From Epiperipatus broadwayi (taxonomy: Eukaryota; Onychophora; Udeonychophora; Euonychophora; Peripatidae): a DNA stretch of 64,000 bases. Under the pieces are notes generated by a model, which saw nothing but the letters and a program-made list of their open reading frames with translations, did not search any database and was not told where the DNA came from. Within the stretch, counting starts at the first letter, position 1, and each line of letters opens with the position of its first letter. Made by a program: the position numbers and the translations under genes. The stretch spans positions 1,734,001 through 1,798,000 of the forward strand of contig JAQFVV010000013.1 in assembly GCA_028023455.1 (NCBI GenBank). Direction: 5' to 3'. This document shows positions 1 to 14,207 of this stretch, in pieces.

Positions 1-114
1 ATGTCAATACTGTATTGTAAAATCTTTTTTTTTCCTTTGAAAAAAAAATGTTATTGTATTTATACTACTAAAAAAAAGAGACTGTAATGCAAATAACATA
101 CTTATAATTTTGAG

Positions 115-314
115 TGGGTTTTGTGGTCTTGGAAAGATATATCTGAAGAAATTATCAAAAAAAATCTTTCTTAAAATATTGCACTGCTAATGATTTAAAT
201 GACCTGAAAATGATATACCCTGGTGGAATAGTGAAGATGAGAATTCCAACTTCTGAAAGTGAAGATATAGAAAGTGAAAGTATGTCTGAAGAAGATTTGC
301 AAAAAATTAGATGA
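115..314 (+). pseudogene. pogo/Tigger-like transposase C-terminal relic
   Basis: A short translated tail reads W-x-W-K-D-I-S-E-E-I-I-K-K, then after a small frameshift near 165-175 continues S-F-L-K-Y-C-T-A-N-D and ends in an acidic, serine-rich tail before a TGA at 312-314. The order tryptophan, I-x-E-E-I-I-K-K-S-F, cysteine, acidic tail is what I know from the C-terminus of pogo/Tigger (CENP-B/jerky-type) DDE transposases. The catalytic core is not in the window, so the element either starts to the left or is a fragment. The frameshift means no intact protein. Nothing here suggests a domesticated host gene. A related tail lies at 21,483-21,625. The family call is inference from a short motif. 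Confidence 0.5.
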
Positions 315-2042
315 GCTTATTGTATTTATATTAGTTCCTATTTAAGTAAATAAGAACATTTCTTATTTTTCAATAAAATCATTTTCCCAATTTTCTGAGC
401 TTGAAACCCCACTGCGTTTTTAAATTCAGGGACATCTTACATTTGAAGAAATACAGTATTTCTTTTATTGATATCTCTTTCATTCTGTCTTAAAATTATG
501 TATTCACTAAAATTATTTTAAGAAATATCTGGCTGAAATGAATATAAGCTGTTATAAAGCTGTTGCGCATGTATTCATTTCCTTTAATTATCCAATTCTT
601 AGAAATGAATAACTTGTATTAACTCATGTTGTTAAATTTGTTTAATAAAACTTGTAGTAGTTTCTCAAAATATTAATTGTTTATGTTTTTTCACATATAT
701 TGCTAATATTGTATGTGTTAAGTTTTTTCCCCAAATAACTAGGCAATAAAATAGTACAACTAAGTAATAATGTGCATTGCACAACACTTTCTTAACACAA
801 TTTATTTGTGCATTTTAAAAATTACAAAATTAAATTTTATTCATTTCATTCATTTAATAGATATTGTGGGTATGTCCATTCTTTGCATACCAACTGTGAA
901 TTTTATTCACCATCATCAATAATTTTATCTTATATTTTTTTCTATTTCTCTAAAAATATATTTGTTGTTGAGCCTAGAACATTTTATATTTAACTGTATA
1001 TAACAATCATACTGTTTATTGTATGCTTATTTTATATTTTATTGCTCATTACTATATTTGGTTGTATGTACCAGTCATTCTTAGAAATATAGAGAATGAA
1101 ATTAAGTTTCTGTATTTTTGAATTGTGAATGATTATACCAATGTTTTGGAATTTAATTGAATTTTTGGCATCTGTAATAATGCTTTTTAAAAGGGAAGTA
1201 AGATATAATATTGTACATTTTAAAAAGTGCTTAAGTTTTTTGTACAGAAAATCTCAGAAATAGACCACTTTTATAAGCAATTATTTTTTAAAAATAAATT
1301 CCTCATAATTTATATGAATTCATAATTCTTTTTGTACAAAATCACTTATATTTTATGTGTAAGCTCTTTGAACTTTGTTGGCTTATATTGAATCAATGTT
1401 TCAAGATTTTTCTCTAAAGTTAATGTGTGTTTAGAAGCTTTTAAAAAAATCATATAAATTTAATTTTGTTTTTAGATATGACTGATTTGAACAATTTGTT
1501 TAAAAATTGATTTAATAAAATTACTAAATAAATAATTAGACAGATGTTGAAATGTTAAATCAGCTCTAGCTCGCATAATCATGTAATGGTGTTATATTTA
1601 ATAATTACATGGTGCATGATTAGTGAATGAATAAAAGAGAATTGAATTATTTTAAAGAAAATATATCTTTTTTTTTTTGTACATCTATGTCATTATAAAT
1701 TGTGGCATTGAATAACGTATTATTGCTTCACTAAAGTTTTAAATGAATTAATTCTTTTATATAGCCATACTTGTTTATTAGATTAGGCTAATAACTGACA
1801 TTACCATTTTAGGCAAGGTAAATTATGATCTGCCTAATATCTTCAGGCAAAAAAAAACATTTGATTGTCAGGTTGAAAATATTGAATTATTTATTTATTA
1901 CATTAAATTTTACAACTTAAGTTAATTTTATTTTTTTAAAAAAATTAAACCCCCACCCTGTTGTCCTCTCAATTAATCAATTGCCTCATTATGGAAAATT
2001 TTTTAAAGCTTTTTTTTACATATAAAATTATTAAGAATTTCA
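315..2042. other. AT-rich intergenic DNA, nothing recognised
   Basis: The stretch is dominated by A/T runs and stop codons in all frames. The only open frame of about 60 codons (808-993) is composed of F, Y, S and I residues expected from AT-rich chance sequence. I see no element ends or coding signal. Confidence 0.6.
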
Positions 2043-2615
2043 CTTTTATTTTAAACATTGCTTTAAAATGTGCAATTGTTTAAATTATTATATAGAAACT
2101 TATCATTATTGTCTGTAACAATATTAGCAAAATAAATAATCTTAATTATTAGCTTTCTTTTTCCACATCTCATATTTTATAGAATGGAACTGTTTGTTCT
2201 TTTTGTTTGCAACATTCCTACCATATCCACTAGTATTTTATAACACTGTATTTTTAATACATGAAGTCGTTTATTAGTGAAACAGTCCAATATTTGAAAA
2301 GGTTTTTATTTTGTCTGTAAAACTTAAAAAATGTACTTTTATTTTAAACATTCTTTTAAAATGTATAACTGTTTAAATCATCCTATATAAAGTTATCATC
2401 ATCTGCAGCAATATTAGGAAGATAAATAATCTTTATTACTAACTTTTCCAGCAGTTTTTTTCTTCTAATATTAATTTGCATCTCATATTTTATAGTTATG
2501 AACTATATTCCTTGTTTGTCACATTTCTATCCATATCTTATATTTCGTAATTATATTCCCACTATATGCAGTTCTTTATTAATGAAGTTTTCTACTACTT
2601 CCTTAATGTCACATT
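2043..2615. repeat. Imperfect tandem duplication, period about 293 bp
   Basis: The block starting CTTTTATTTTAAACATTG at 2,043 recurs at 2,336 with about the same order of landmarks: a TTTAAAATG segment, an AATATTAG segment, AAATAAATAATCTT, then CATCTCATATTTTATAG and CCATATC. The copies differ by many substitutions and small indels, so the duplication is old. No coding sequence is visible in either copy. Confidence 0.7.
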
Positions 2616-4872
2616 TTTTTGTAAGTTGAATACCCATTCAGGTTCAATCTCACCATTAAACTCAGTGCCAAAATGGTGAGAAAAAATTATTTTAAATTAC
2701 AATTTATCACAAGATGTTTACAAAGTATGAGACTAGTAATAACTGAGGGCTTAGTTGATTTATACATCAAATTTTTGGAATTTTTTGCATTTTATATATT
2801 CCAAAAACTCATTTGTAAATCCAGATTTCCCTAAATAATGACTGATTGTATATTAATACTAATCTAAGTAGCATTGTATATGATAGAAGGATTTGCGATT
2901 GTAGTACCTATTACTTATGTCTATCTGATTTTAATAGAGAATTTAATATATGTTCATGAATTATTTATATAGTTTTTTATTAGTATGGTTAAAATTCATT
3001 TTATCACAGCTTTACTTTTTAAAAATGTAATAATAATTTTTAGAAACTAATACATATATATTAACTATAATTTTTTTTTTTTTTCAAATAAAGTACAATG
3101 TCTTCAAATAATAAAAAAGGATCAAAAAACATTTTAATGGAAGCAATATTATAGAATATACATCTCTTTGTAGAAACATCATATGCTCTCATTTCATGAT
3201 TTATCATATCAGTACAAAAATAATACCTTGTTGCAAATAGTGAAATCAATTTGTTTTAAAGACATATATATCTTGTGTAAATACTTTAAATTGTGATATT
3301 TCAGATAGTTGAGAAGTCTATACAATCTAACTAAAGGACGATAGCCAATATTTGCATTTATTATTCATTTTTTTAATCCCAAATACTTCTTGTTTTCAAA
3401 TCTAGTCTTGAGATTTTGACTTTGAATTTAATTGCTTACGTAACCTACCATAAATAATTTTTTCTCAGAACAAAGATCTAAACTTTTAACTTTTTGAGTG
3501 CTCTGTATTTATTTCTTTTTTAAAAATTCGGTTTTTCTTTTAAATTAACAAAATAAAACGAATTATATATGTTGAATGTAGTATTTTGTCACTCACCACC
3601 CTCAAAATAACTTGGATATTGGTAGTCTTTTTTTAATATAAATTTTTATGTTTTTCATAATACAATGATTTTAATAAACAAATCAAACAAAAAATAAATT
3701 ATGATTTAATTTCAAATGGCATTTGGTTTTTCTGACACACTGTATATATTTTTGCAATTGTTATTCGTCAGAAACTCAAATAATTGTAAACCATTAAAAT
3801 CAATTAATAATTTTTACTTTTGAAATGCTATGGTTTAATTTAGTGTTGGACTCTAGAACTCAAAATCTATAATCTCAGCTGAATTTCTCAATTTTGTCAC
3901 TTCCTGTATTTAAACTTTATATGAACTCTTAAGCAAGAAATCATTAGATTATTTATTTTAATTTTGAAATAGATGACTTATCGTTAATATTTATTTTTGT
4001 AGCAATCTAGATAATTTTGTTTTTATGTAGCTTATATTTGCATTTGCTAAGTTAAACTATTTATATCTTTAAAAAAACTATAATCATTTGTTTAAATATC
4101 TCTTTTGTGTTGAAGTGTGCAAGTATTTATAAATATATACATAATTTTTAAAATTAATTATTTTCAGAAATTTTAAGTAATAATTGGCAGTGTTAATTGT
4201 TTTTTATTGTAAAATTATTATTTAAAAAATGCAAGTATTCAAGTGATCTTGAGGGCATATTGGCTCTGATCACAATGATCATCTATCAAACTGATAATTA
4301 TAAACTATGTATACAGTAAATTTTGTTTATCAAATCTAAGTTTGTATTAGTTCAAAGATATGGGAGACTAATCTCTCTTTTATTATTCAATTAGATCTGA
4401 ACTGATTAATCTCTTCATTCTTTAGTTAATCCTTACTAACTTATATTAAGAATTAATGATTTTTTATAAAGTAATTCAAACATGACCTGGTTAGAACATG
4501 TGTCGGTAATATTATAATAGCAAGTCTATATTTTTATATAATTTGAAAAAATATTGAGGGGATTTTTGGTGTCTCCAGTTAAAAATGCAGAATCAAAAAA
4601 CATTGGATAGTGACCTATTGGTGAAGGCTCTAAGGCGTTATTTTTCTTCTACTAGAAAGAAAATATTGAAAGGCAAATAAATACATCCTCCATTTTTTTT
4701 CTCTTGCTAAAATGTTTTTGTATTCAAAATAATTGGGTTACTTGATAATTAACATTTTTTTTTGTAAATTGATTAATCTCAAAGATTTTCTTCTCTACAC
4801 TATATATTTTTTTTAGTCTTAAGTAAAAAAAAAAAAAAGATAATAATAATTAAGTATAAAAAAAAATAATTC
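2616..4872. other. AT-rich intergenic DNA
   Basis: No gene or element is recognised. A short hairpin (CTCACCATT with AATGGTGAG) lies at about 2,649-2,680. The 62-codon open frame on the minus strand at 3,061-3,249 has no family resemblance and lies in low-complexity sequence. Confidence 0.55.
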
Positions 4873-4963
4873 GTTGCTTGGGAATGCATATGAAGTTGAA
4901 GCACAAGAAATGGAAAGATGAACTGTGATCAATAATCTCTAAACTCTAGAGTTTACCACTGCT
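4873..4963 (-). repeat. Decayed tRNA-derived SINE, family 2 (copy a)
   Basis: On the minus strand the sequence has a degenerate tRNA-like 5' part (GCAGTGGTAAACTC resembling an A box) and a 3' tail ending ATATGCATTCCCAAGCAA. The same tail, as TATGAACTCCCGAGCAA or TATGAACTCCCAAGC, recurs at 15,899 and 52,133. Shared tail plus tRNA-like head is the basis of the SINE call; this copy is too degenerate to name the tRNA. Confidence 0.4.
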
Positions 4964-7379
4964 ATTTATAATAAGCGTCTATGTTTATCAGAGTCATGAA
5001 CAAAATTGTGAAATTCAATTAATTTTTGTTTCTTTAACAATTTGATACATTTATTAAAAACCATTATTTAAATAAATGACTGAATACTTAATTTAAAATA
5101 TTATATGCTAAATAGTGTATAATAGATTTTATTTATTGTTACATATATGTATACTTGTATAGAAAGAAGTTACAGAAAATTTGATAAATATTCTACCTGA
5201 CAACTATAATAGGACAAAAATAAGTTATAACTGTAGAGACCTGGAAAAAATAAAAATTTAAATGTTGAAAGTAGCATTTATTAAAAAAGTATTGAATAAA
5301 TCATTCACAAAAATAATTTATAAGGTTCTTTGGGTTATGTTATCTGTTATCTCCTAATTAATTCTATAATAGTAGCACCAAAATTGAAGTAAAAGTTGGA
5401 AGTTTCTACTAGTGCTCGCTTAACAGTCACCATTCTATCTGCTTCAATATTAATCACATCTTGCTATTTTAATTTTGCTATTAATACTAGGGCTATATAA
5501 GCAAAATTATCACTTAGTTTAAATGTAATTTATTATTGATAAAATGTTAAATTAGTCATTTTTAATGATTATCACTTTTTTGAAAGTTATTAGTATGATG
5601 TTCTTTTTTTTTTTTGCTGAATTCATTTATCAATTTCTTGATAATTCTGACCTCTGCAGTTTATTGCAACATTAAACTAATGAACTTAAGAGCTAAAAGT
5701 TTCTGGATCAAAACTTGAAGTAATGTTCAGTTGTCAAATATTATATTGACTTCCTGAATGAAGACACATTTGATTATCTTATGATAAATTTCAAATTGCT
5801 TGAAATCTCAGATGGTTTGATTGGAGCCAAAAAAAAATGATTAGATTTTGCAAGCTTGCTGATTCCTTAAGCAGAATTATTTTGCCAGATAATAAATTGG
5901 TAGTTTATGATTAAGATAGTAATTTGTTTTTTGTTTTTTTTTTTTAAATTAGAAAAGAATATTTTATGAACAATATTTTTGTCAGCACAATCGCAGTCAT
6001 CATTTACACCTTTTTAAAAGATTTAATAAATTTATTGATATACAGAGCTCATGAAGAATGTAATGTACTGTTAAATATCAAGATGTATATGACCATAAAT
6101 AAGTGCTTGATTATATTATTGTATTGCTTAGTTTCTTCAAACTACTTTTAGACACAGAACATATGCAGTGAATTTACGAACTTTGATTTGATGTAAAAAT
6201 ATAAATCCAATTCATTTTAGTTAATTTTGTTTATGGATATAAAACTTTGTATTATTACAATCTTTTTGGATTTTCATTAAAAAGTCATTGTTATTTATTT
6301 TCTCAAAAATAGGTAGGAGATTTATGAATGTATTGCACATTTACTCACTTGTAAATACTTCTATTATCTGCTATCAATGTGTTCAGTCATGTTGTTATAG
6401 CACTCGCCGGCATTTCTTCAAGTAATCCATAAATTGTCAAAAACAAAAAAATTTTCAACAAACTGCAATGACACATCATATGCATCAAATACTAACTCAT
6501 ACATTATTGGTTATCTATAATTATTTTACTGTTTGTCTCATATGTAAATGGGGTGATTGTGAATACTATCAAAAAATTAGTGTAAAGCTTGAAATCCATT
6601 ACATGAATATAGCTGTGCGCACATATATGTATATAATACACACACATGGAGTTTTATTTTCAATTACCATTTTTAATTAGCTATATAGTATTATGCAGCA
6701 CTAATATATTGTCTTTGGTTTTTAATTTTGCTTTTAGTTTGAAATAGTTTTTTTGCAAGTTTTCATTGTTTGTTTTTTTTTTGTTACTTAATGCTTATCT
6801 CATTGTTTATGATGCTTTTATCTTCTGTTATTGTTGCAATTCATCTTTTTGAATGCTGGGAAATTTTACACTGTTGATCTGCACCATTGTTTATGTGAGG
6901 ACAATCAACTGTCACTCCTAGAGTTGATGTTATTTTCAACCATTATTCTAATAGGTTTATTAGTTCATCCCTATTCTTTATTAATGATTTTTTTTTAATT
7001 CGAATTATTATGTATTTTTATTTTTTAAAAAAAATTATATTTCTATCTTAAACAAAAAAATTTATATATATATTTTTTAATTGGATTTTTCAATGTTACA
7101 TTTAAACTGATTTTGACTAATCAGTCTTTTCTTCATGGTACCACAACAGAATCTTCAACATTTTATAACTAAAATAGACATAATTGTGTTATGGGGATTA
7201 ATTTCATTTTTTAAATATTTTGATTTTTTACATGTTACCTTACATGTGTAAAAAGTCAAGCTATGTTAATCACATTATATATACTTAAGTAAAACTAATA
7301 GTTTGTTTATTTAATCAGAGATGGGAAAATCAATAAATATATTGCAAATTTTTATAAGTAATGAAGTCATGAAACTAAA
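4964..7379. other. AT-rich intergenic DNA
   Basis: Poly-T and poly-A tracts predominate. Two open frames of 61 and 70 codons (5,966-6,151 and 6,468-6,680, plus strand) show no recognisable motif and look like chance frames. No TIR, SINE or LINE signature was found. Confidence 0.5.
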
Positions 7380-7625
7380 AGACATTTGCACTAGTTATCT
7401 TTATTGGCATTGATGCACTTATCCCATTGCTGTTTTTTTTTTCAAGCATTTCATTGTCAGTAAAGTTTTTTTCTAAGGTAATCTTTCATTGGACAAGTCA
7501 AATCATATTCATTAAGTCTGGACTTCCAGTTTTTTAATTGTGCTTGAAAATTGTGTCATCCCCTCCCCCATATGTGTTTAACTTGCATTCCTCTATGATC
7601 CAGAATTCATTTTGTGATTATGAAA
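7380..7625 (-). pseudogene. Possible mariner-like transposase C-terminal relic
   Basis: Reading the minus strand, one frame gives a basic stretch N-W-K-S-R-L-N-E-Y-D-L, several stops, and then Q-Q-W-D-K-C-I-N-A-N-K-D near 7,395-7,435. The last string resembles the conserved C-terminus of mariner-family transposases (W-x-K-C-I-x-x-x-G-D-Y). The frame is interrupted by at least five stops. No terminal inverted repeats were found, and the D,D34D catalytic core is absent or unrecognisable. The call rests on one short motif; chance similarity is a real alternative. Confidence 0.35.
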
Positions 7626-8864
7626 ATAGATCATGTATAAATGTCATTGTAGTTATAACTGCTATAATCATAGATCATATTGTACTTTCTGAGTTGGAGA
7701 ACTCTTGAAAGAATTTCTATATCATCTTACAAATAGCTTCATATGATTAATATTTCTCATAATAAACAGGAAATACTTATCTGAGTTGGCGATAAATAGT
7801 AATATTTTTTGCTCTTCACTACTGGACATCTAGAGTATGATTAATATTTTAGTCACTAATCATGCACTTGTTATCTAGACTATAATCAATCACATTGATT
7901 ATATTGTTATCTTTCACTGGAAAAATTGTAATTCGTATTATAGATGTTCTACTTTCATATTTATTAATTTTACTTTGCATTTGAATTTGTTTTGTATTAT
8001 AAACTATTTGTGAAGATAACATTTTATATATAACTTTTATTAATTAATATAGACAAAAATTTAAAATAAAATTCAAAATAGTACAACATAAATATTCATG
8101 GTCATATAGACTCAGTGAAATACTTTAAAATCAAATTCTTAATGTCCACTCTGTATATTCTTGTTGCAGATGTAAACAACACAGATGGGCTGCTTACTGC
8201 GATGCATAAGTTATTAAAATATATTTATTGGTGTTTATTATCTCTGAATCAAAGACCAAAAAAACACAATGGTCTTATTTTATAAATGCCAGAAAATTCT
8301 AGAAATTTTAGTTGGATTTACTTGAAGATAGGAGAAATGTGTGCATGTGAATGCAAATGAAAAATAAATAATTGTTCACTTTTCCTGAAGTTGATAAAAT
8401 CATTTGTAAGGCATGTTGTCAAACAAAGGTAAACATTATTGAAAATGTCCTGATTTTAGAGATAGGTTGCCAATTGATCATGATTTTATTTAACTATTTA
8501 TAATTATAAAGCACTTTTTAGAGAAGAAAAACTATACAATTGAAGATGAACCATCCAATTGTAAATAGTACATTGTCAGACTTTATGAAAATTAGAAACA
8601 AATGTGTTAATAATTGTTTTTAAAAGTGAGCATGTGTTTTATTATAAAACTTAATTATTGGAAGTACTAGTACATTGAGTTTTATTATAAATAAAAAAAT
8701 GAAACAACATTGTGAGATTTATGGTATATCAGACAGATTAGCAAAATTGTAATTATCAAATGTGGATAATTCAGATTAATATATCAAATGTATTCATTGT
8801 AATGAAATGTAAATAGTAGAGATATACAGTTTACTTTTGATCAAACTAAACATTTAATAATTGT
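7626..8864. other. AT-rich intergenic DNA
   Basis: Nothing recognised. Codon use and homopolymer content are the same as in neighbouring sequence. Confidence 0.5.
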
Positions 8865-10330
8865 CATTGTAGATTTTAATGTTGAATGGAAATGAATTTG
8901 TAAGCATCCAAGTGATGATACAGTTGTTATATTTTGACTAACATAGAATATGTATTTACTCTCAACTATGCTAAACAAGTTCAATACGACAAATAACTAT
9001 CTACTAATGTGATATGAAATGATGCTAATGAAAAGTTGGAGATGTATGAGATTTTAAGAAAAACATATCAGTTCATATTTTTAGAAATATACACCAAATG
9101 ATTTTAAACTAGAATTGCAGCAAATTTTTTTTAAATATTAGTTTTTAAGACTGGCCCTGACTCAAATGAGACCAATAAGAAGGTAACTGATATTTTACTA
9201 GTTAGCTTAAAAGTTGTACTGAAATATGGTAGTGTTTAAATATGGTAGTGTTTGAAGAAAAGGAGTATGAAAATATTTAAAAGTGACATATGTGAAATGA
9301 CATGAAAAAGAGTTAATAATGATATAAGTAAATACAATTGCATAGTGCCAAGAAAAGATATTGAAAGGAACAGAAATCTCACAAATATAAAATCAATATC
9401 TTGTGAAGGAAAGTTATTTCACCAATAATAAGAAAAGATATTTTAAAAAAAGAGGGGGAAGATGTGAAATATGTGAAAAAATTCTACATAAAATTATGTA
9501 ACATTAAAAAAACCATTGAGTAAAGTAGTCCTTATAGTTTTGAATTGCTATTATGATTTGGATTTGTAAATTCCGAAAAGACTTTTTGATTTTTACAGTA
9601 TTTTATTCATGATTAAATCCTTGGAACATCAAATGATAAATCTATAAAATTCTGAAAAATATTACAGCAACCATTGATCACACTTTATGGTATTACTAGG
9701 ATTAACATTTGTAAGAATAATTTTATATCCAAAATATTTTATAGCAGTTTTACATGAAGTATTTTATAGATTAAAATGAAATCCTAAGGGAATAAATATA
9801 AATGGTCATAAATATATTTAATTTAATGGATGATTAAAATGGAATCCTAAGAGAATAATGTAAATGGTGATAAATATAATGCTTCAGAACTTTAAGAAAT
9901 AAAAACAAGAAATAGAACTAAAAAGAAATACTATTAAGTCTAAAGAAATGTTAATGACTTTTCATGAATTAGAAGTCAACAATTAATTGAAAGCAGATAG
10001 AAGCATAATGGATCTGAGACTAGAATGCTTATTTGAAGAGAAATACACAGATTTCAGACCATATAGCAAAGAATAAAGAAATCTATGTTATAGTGAGGAG
10101 AAAGAAAACAAAATATGTGAGTGTGAAAACAAATAGGCATTATGAGCTTAAAATGCAATTAAGATGGTTGTGTTGCTAGAAGAGAGGACTATAGATGAAC
10201 AAGTCTTAAGAGTAAAAGACTTAAAAAGAAATGAGACCACATATGAGATAGTCACATGAGTTAATGAAGTTGAAACTTATGCAGCATTGGATTAGTAATG
10301 GATGTAAATAATAAATGAGATGATGGCATA
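8865..10330 (+). pseudogene. Very degenerate, doubtful LINE relic
   Basis: The plus strand loses its T-rich character here and becomes A/G-rich, as seen over the better-preserved LINE at 23-28 kb. Near 8,868 a frame reads I-V-D-F-N-V-E-W, comparable to the GDFN motif of APE-type endonucleases. Near 10,145-10,185 broken frames give L-R-W-L and A-R-R-E-D-Y-R, comparable to the L-R-W-x-G-H-V-x-R tail of many LINE polymerases. Stops and frameshifts are everywhere. The two motifs lie only about 1.3 kb apart, so most of the reverse transcriptase would be deleted. A 17-bp direct duplication around AATATGGTAGTGTTT sits at about 9,223-9,257. Confidence 0.3.
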
Positions 10331-12339
10331 AATAATAAAGTAATATAAAGAAATGTTCATGAATAGGATCACAATGTTATATGATGATGGATTGTCAATT
10401 TATCAGTGAAAGATCTTAATATATATGTTAATTCATTTTCTCATAATTTAAATCATATGATATTTGAATGACACTAGAAAAGTAGAATGTTGAAAAATGG
10501 AAGAGATTTTTATAAATTTCCAATTAGTTAATAGAAGTGCAAAATTATATCTACAACATCTTTCTTTTAATTACTTGTTTTGTTTTAGTATATGTAAATA
10601 TTTCTACAAGGTTTTTATTATTTTACTTTGGTATATTCTGTTTTTATGTAAATGTCACCTTATCTATGTTTTCATTAAGTCCTTTTATTCTGCCTATGTA
10701 TTGAAATGATTTGACTATGTGTTTAATGGCTTTTTTTATTGGGTGTGATTTATAAATTTGATGGTTTTCATTTTTTAAAGCTTATTTTTACAATATTGAT
10801 ATATATTTGTCTTAAAGAAGTAATTGATTTGGTGAGGGGGGAGGGATTTCTCTAAACAATATCATCTGCTTAGAATTGTTTTTCCAAAAGTTAAAAATTG
10901 GAGATGAAAAATGAGTTTTGTTTATTTTTAGAAAATAAAATGTGATAAAATTTCATATTTTTAATAAAACTTTGTTGTTGTATATATATTTTTTTCTGCC
11001 AATAATAACTAGATATTTATTTAGCAAATAAAGGGAAAAATCCTAGGCCTAGTTATAACTTAAAAATTTTTTTCCAAGTTTACTCAACTTCCTCTTAAAT
11101 GCCTAAGTCATAGGTATCAAGTGAATATTCTAATCACTGTGATTATGCAGTGGCAGATTTTCACAAAATCAGACAAGATGGACATCTCAAGCTTGATATC
11201 AGGAAGAAATCCTAAATTTTCAAAAACATGTTATTCATAAATAATAATAATAATGATTTATTACAAATATGACATTTGTGTACATAACTTGTATATATTT
11301 CAGCTGACATTGCAGTGCACATTTCATAAATGAATAAAAAAAAATCATCTGAGAAATACTCTTAATCAGATTTATAAATTTATCAATAATATTGAAAATG
11401 ACACAACCCAATTATTGAATTATAAAATTGATAAATTTCATATATCAAAACATGAAAGTTCCACAATAAAAAATGTGATGATTAATTCATTTATTAAATA
11501 AATATATATAGTTGGAAAATATTTCTTTAGTGTAATTTTCACTATACCACTCTCATGCAAGGCAGGGACTGATTTTTATCCACTTTTAATACCTTGTGGA
11601 GGTGTTTTAATGAATGACTAATAAAAATTACCAATATATAATTGGAGTCTTGTTTTTTTATTGTAATTTTTTGTCACTGATATTTAAAAAGTAAATAAAG
11701 ATTGGTGACTTGTATATATTCATTAATTTCAATACAGATACTATTCCACAAATGCTTTAGGATATAATGCGTGAAGAAAAAATATAAAAATAAAAATTTT
11801 ATTGTCTTGAATGTTGTTAGATAGGATTGCCATTATTTTTTCTGCTTAGAGCCTTCCAAAAATAAAATCCCCCACTGATAGCTACCATGGGCATTTAAAA
11901 AAGCATTGGCATAAACCAAATATAAGTATTTTTGAAAAATTATTATGAGTGGAAGATGGAGTGTCTATATGAGGTAACAAAATTAAAATTTTACTTATTT
12001 GAGCAAGAATTTAATTCTAAATAACATCATAATGAACTATGAAAATATAATTAATCTTCAACGCTGTTCTCTTTTACTTAGTTTATTTTTGTTAAACTGA
12101 ATATAGTCTACTATATAAAAAGTAAGAACTAGTGTTATCATGATCACCTCCCCCCCTCAATAATTAATTGTTCAGATCTTTTGAATCATTTTACATACAA
12201 TAATTAGATAATTGATAAAAATCACCTGGTTTTATCAAAATCTAATTGTACTTTATTTCTCTTATACTACATTACTCTGTTTTCTTTAAGATATTATCTT
12301 ATTTGTAAAAAATAAGCAAAAAAAAAAAAATGGTTGTTG
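10331..12339. other. AT-rich intergenic DNA
   Basis: No element recognised. The 70-codon frame at 10,497-10,709 is rich in F, Y, I and L without any motif and is probably chance. Short G-rich (10,836) and C-rich (12,150) runs are present. Confidence 0.5.
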
Positions 12340-13100
12340 CTTCTTTGTTTCTTGTTTGTTCATGATTCATTAGAAATCTGTCCATCATCCTTCACCTGAT
12401 TAGTAATGGAATCAGTAATATGTATTGGACCATTATGGTAAAACCTGATTAGTGTTTGTCCATGTCACTTGTTTGACTGAAGCAAAACAATGGCTTGCAA
12501 AACTTATTTTATCACTTGAGACTGCGGATTAATGGTTGTCATGGATACTGACAGCTTAAATTTCTTCTGTCAGTATTCATAAAGAATACAATTACATCGG
12601 AAGATGTCTGATTTTCTAGTAAACTTTGACAACAGCTAAATCGTTAACTGTTTAAGGAAAGAGTGTTCTTTTTAAACTTTTAAAGCAACGGATGGAAACA
12701 TGCTTTACTGTTGCTACTCTATATATATGCATATGTTCGAGATTAATATTTTATATATATTTCAACATGCAAGCAAAATTTTTTTTTTTATTTTAAATGT
12801 AACTAAATTTATACGCATCTATATATATTTTAATTTTTCATTAATGGTCTAGTAATGATCTAAAAAAAAGCATATTATCTGACAAGAATTTAATCTACTA
12901 TTTTAATTTTGAAGGGTGAGGCCACCGCGGAGTCACATGTTTGATTGAGGTCAGAAGAATCCTGGGAAAACATAATTTATTACAGCTTCCTGCTCTTCTT
13001 CACATTTTATAAAACGAATGTTGGGGGATGGGGAGTCTGGGTGAATAAGTGTAGAGAGGAACTGAAGTAAACAAAAACTTGGCACAGTTGTTTGTTGCAG
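12340..13100. other. Higher-complexity noncoding block, candidate conserved element
   Basis: This block is less AT-rich and has fewer homopolymers than its surroundings, especially 12,350-12,670 and 12,912-13,090. It has no open frame of note and no tRNA-like or TIR signature. Such islands of sequence complexity in otherwise decayed DNA can be conserved regulatory sequence, an old unrecognised transposon, or a noncoding exon. The sequence alone cannot separate these. Confidence 0.25.
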
Positions 13101-14207
13101 TTTAAATCGCTTTATTTTAGCCAAAATATTATTAAGTTGTAATAATTTTATTTTGGAAATAAAGTGTTATATTAATCCTGCATAATTAGATGATAATTTA
13201 ATTATTCAACAAATAAAATGTTTATGAAATTGCTAAAGTAAGAAAATAAAAAGGTCTTCCTATGATGCATATTTTTGGATCAAATTACATAGTACTATGA
13301 ATTTTAAGAGAAATTTTTATGTAGCAGTATTAGAAAAACTCTTGTCAATAATAAATATAAACAATGTTAAAAGAATAAAGAATCACTCTAGAATTGATAT
13401 TCTAAAATAGTCTTAATTTATAGATGTCCATATTTATACAAAATAAATAAATGCATTTATGTACAAACGTTTGCCATAGTTTCTGCCTTAAAATTAATTT
13501 CTTCAAAAAAATAGTTTGTCTCTATAATCTATCATCAAAATAATATCCATTACTATTTTGATCTTTAATATTTACTAAGCAATAAAAATGACACTAGAAA
13601 AAATTTTATTTGAGAAATCTTTATAAAATTTAAAAAATACAATGGTAAGATTATAAAACCAATCAATATATTGATCAACTTATTGGAGGAGGTCACTATT
13701 GTAAAATCACACCTTCATTGGAAGGGATAAGTAAAATGATAGTGCAAGACTTGAGTATGATTTTTATGGGAGAGTTAGTCCCCATCTACATTATAAGGAG
13801 TAATCTCAAAAATATTCTAAAAAATTGCAATGTCACTTGTTTCCATTGGGAAAGGTAGAGAATAAAATACAAGCAGAAAAATGATCAACATGTTCTATAT
13901 GTGGACATATTTAGGTTCACAAATTGGTTTTTATAATTAGTACATAACTCATTTGTAAAGTAGTTTTTTTCTCTCCTTCCCCCTTTCCCATTTTTTTAGG
14001 GGGTGGGGGGTATAGTTATAGCAGCCATATCTGTTTACAAGTGACTGATTATTATTATGACTATTTATATAAAATAAATAAAATCATGAACCATTGCTTT
14101 TTTAAAAAATAAACAGTTGCAAAAACAATTAAGTTCTATTGGTCAGCTAATTACGAAAATAAAATAAAAAATATGCCAAAAATAAATTTTAAAATGTATA
14201 CTGTTAA
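13101..14207. other. AT-rich intergenic DNA with a short G-rich tract
   Basis: No gene or element is recognised. A C-rich then G-rich stretch (CCCCCTTTCCC followed by GGGGGTGGGGGG) lies at about 13,978-14,010. Confidence 0.5.
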
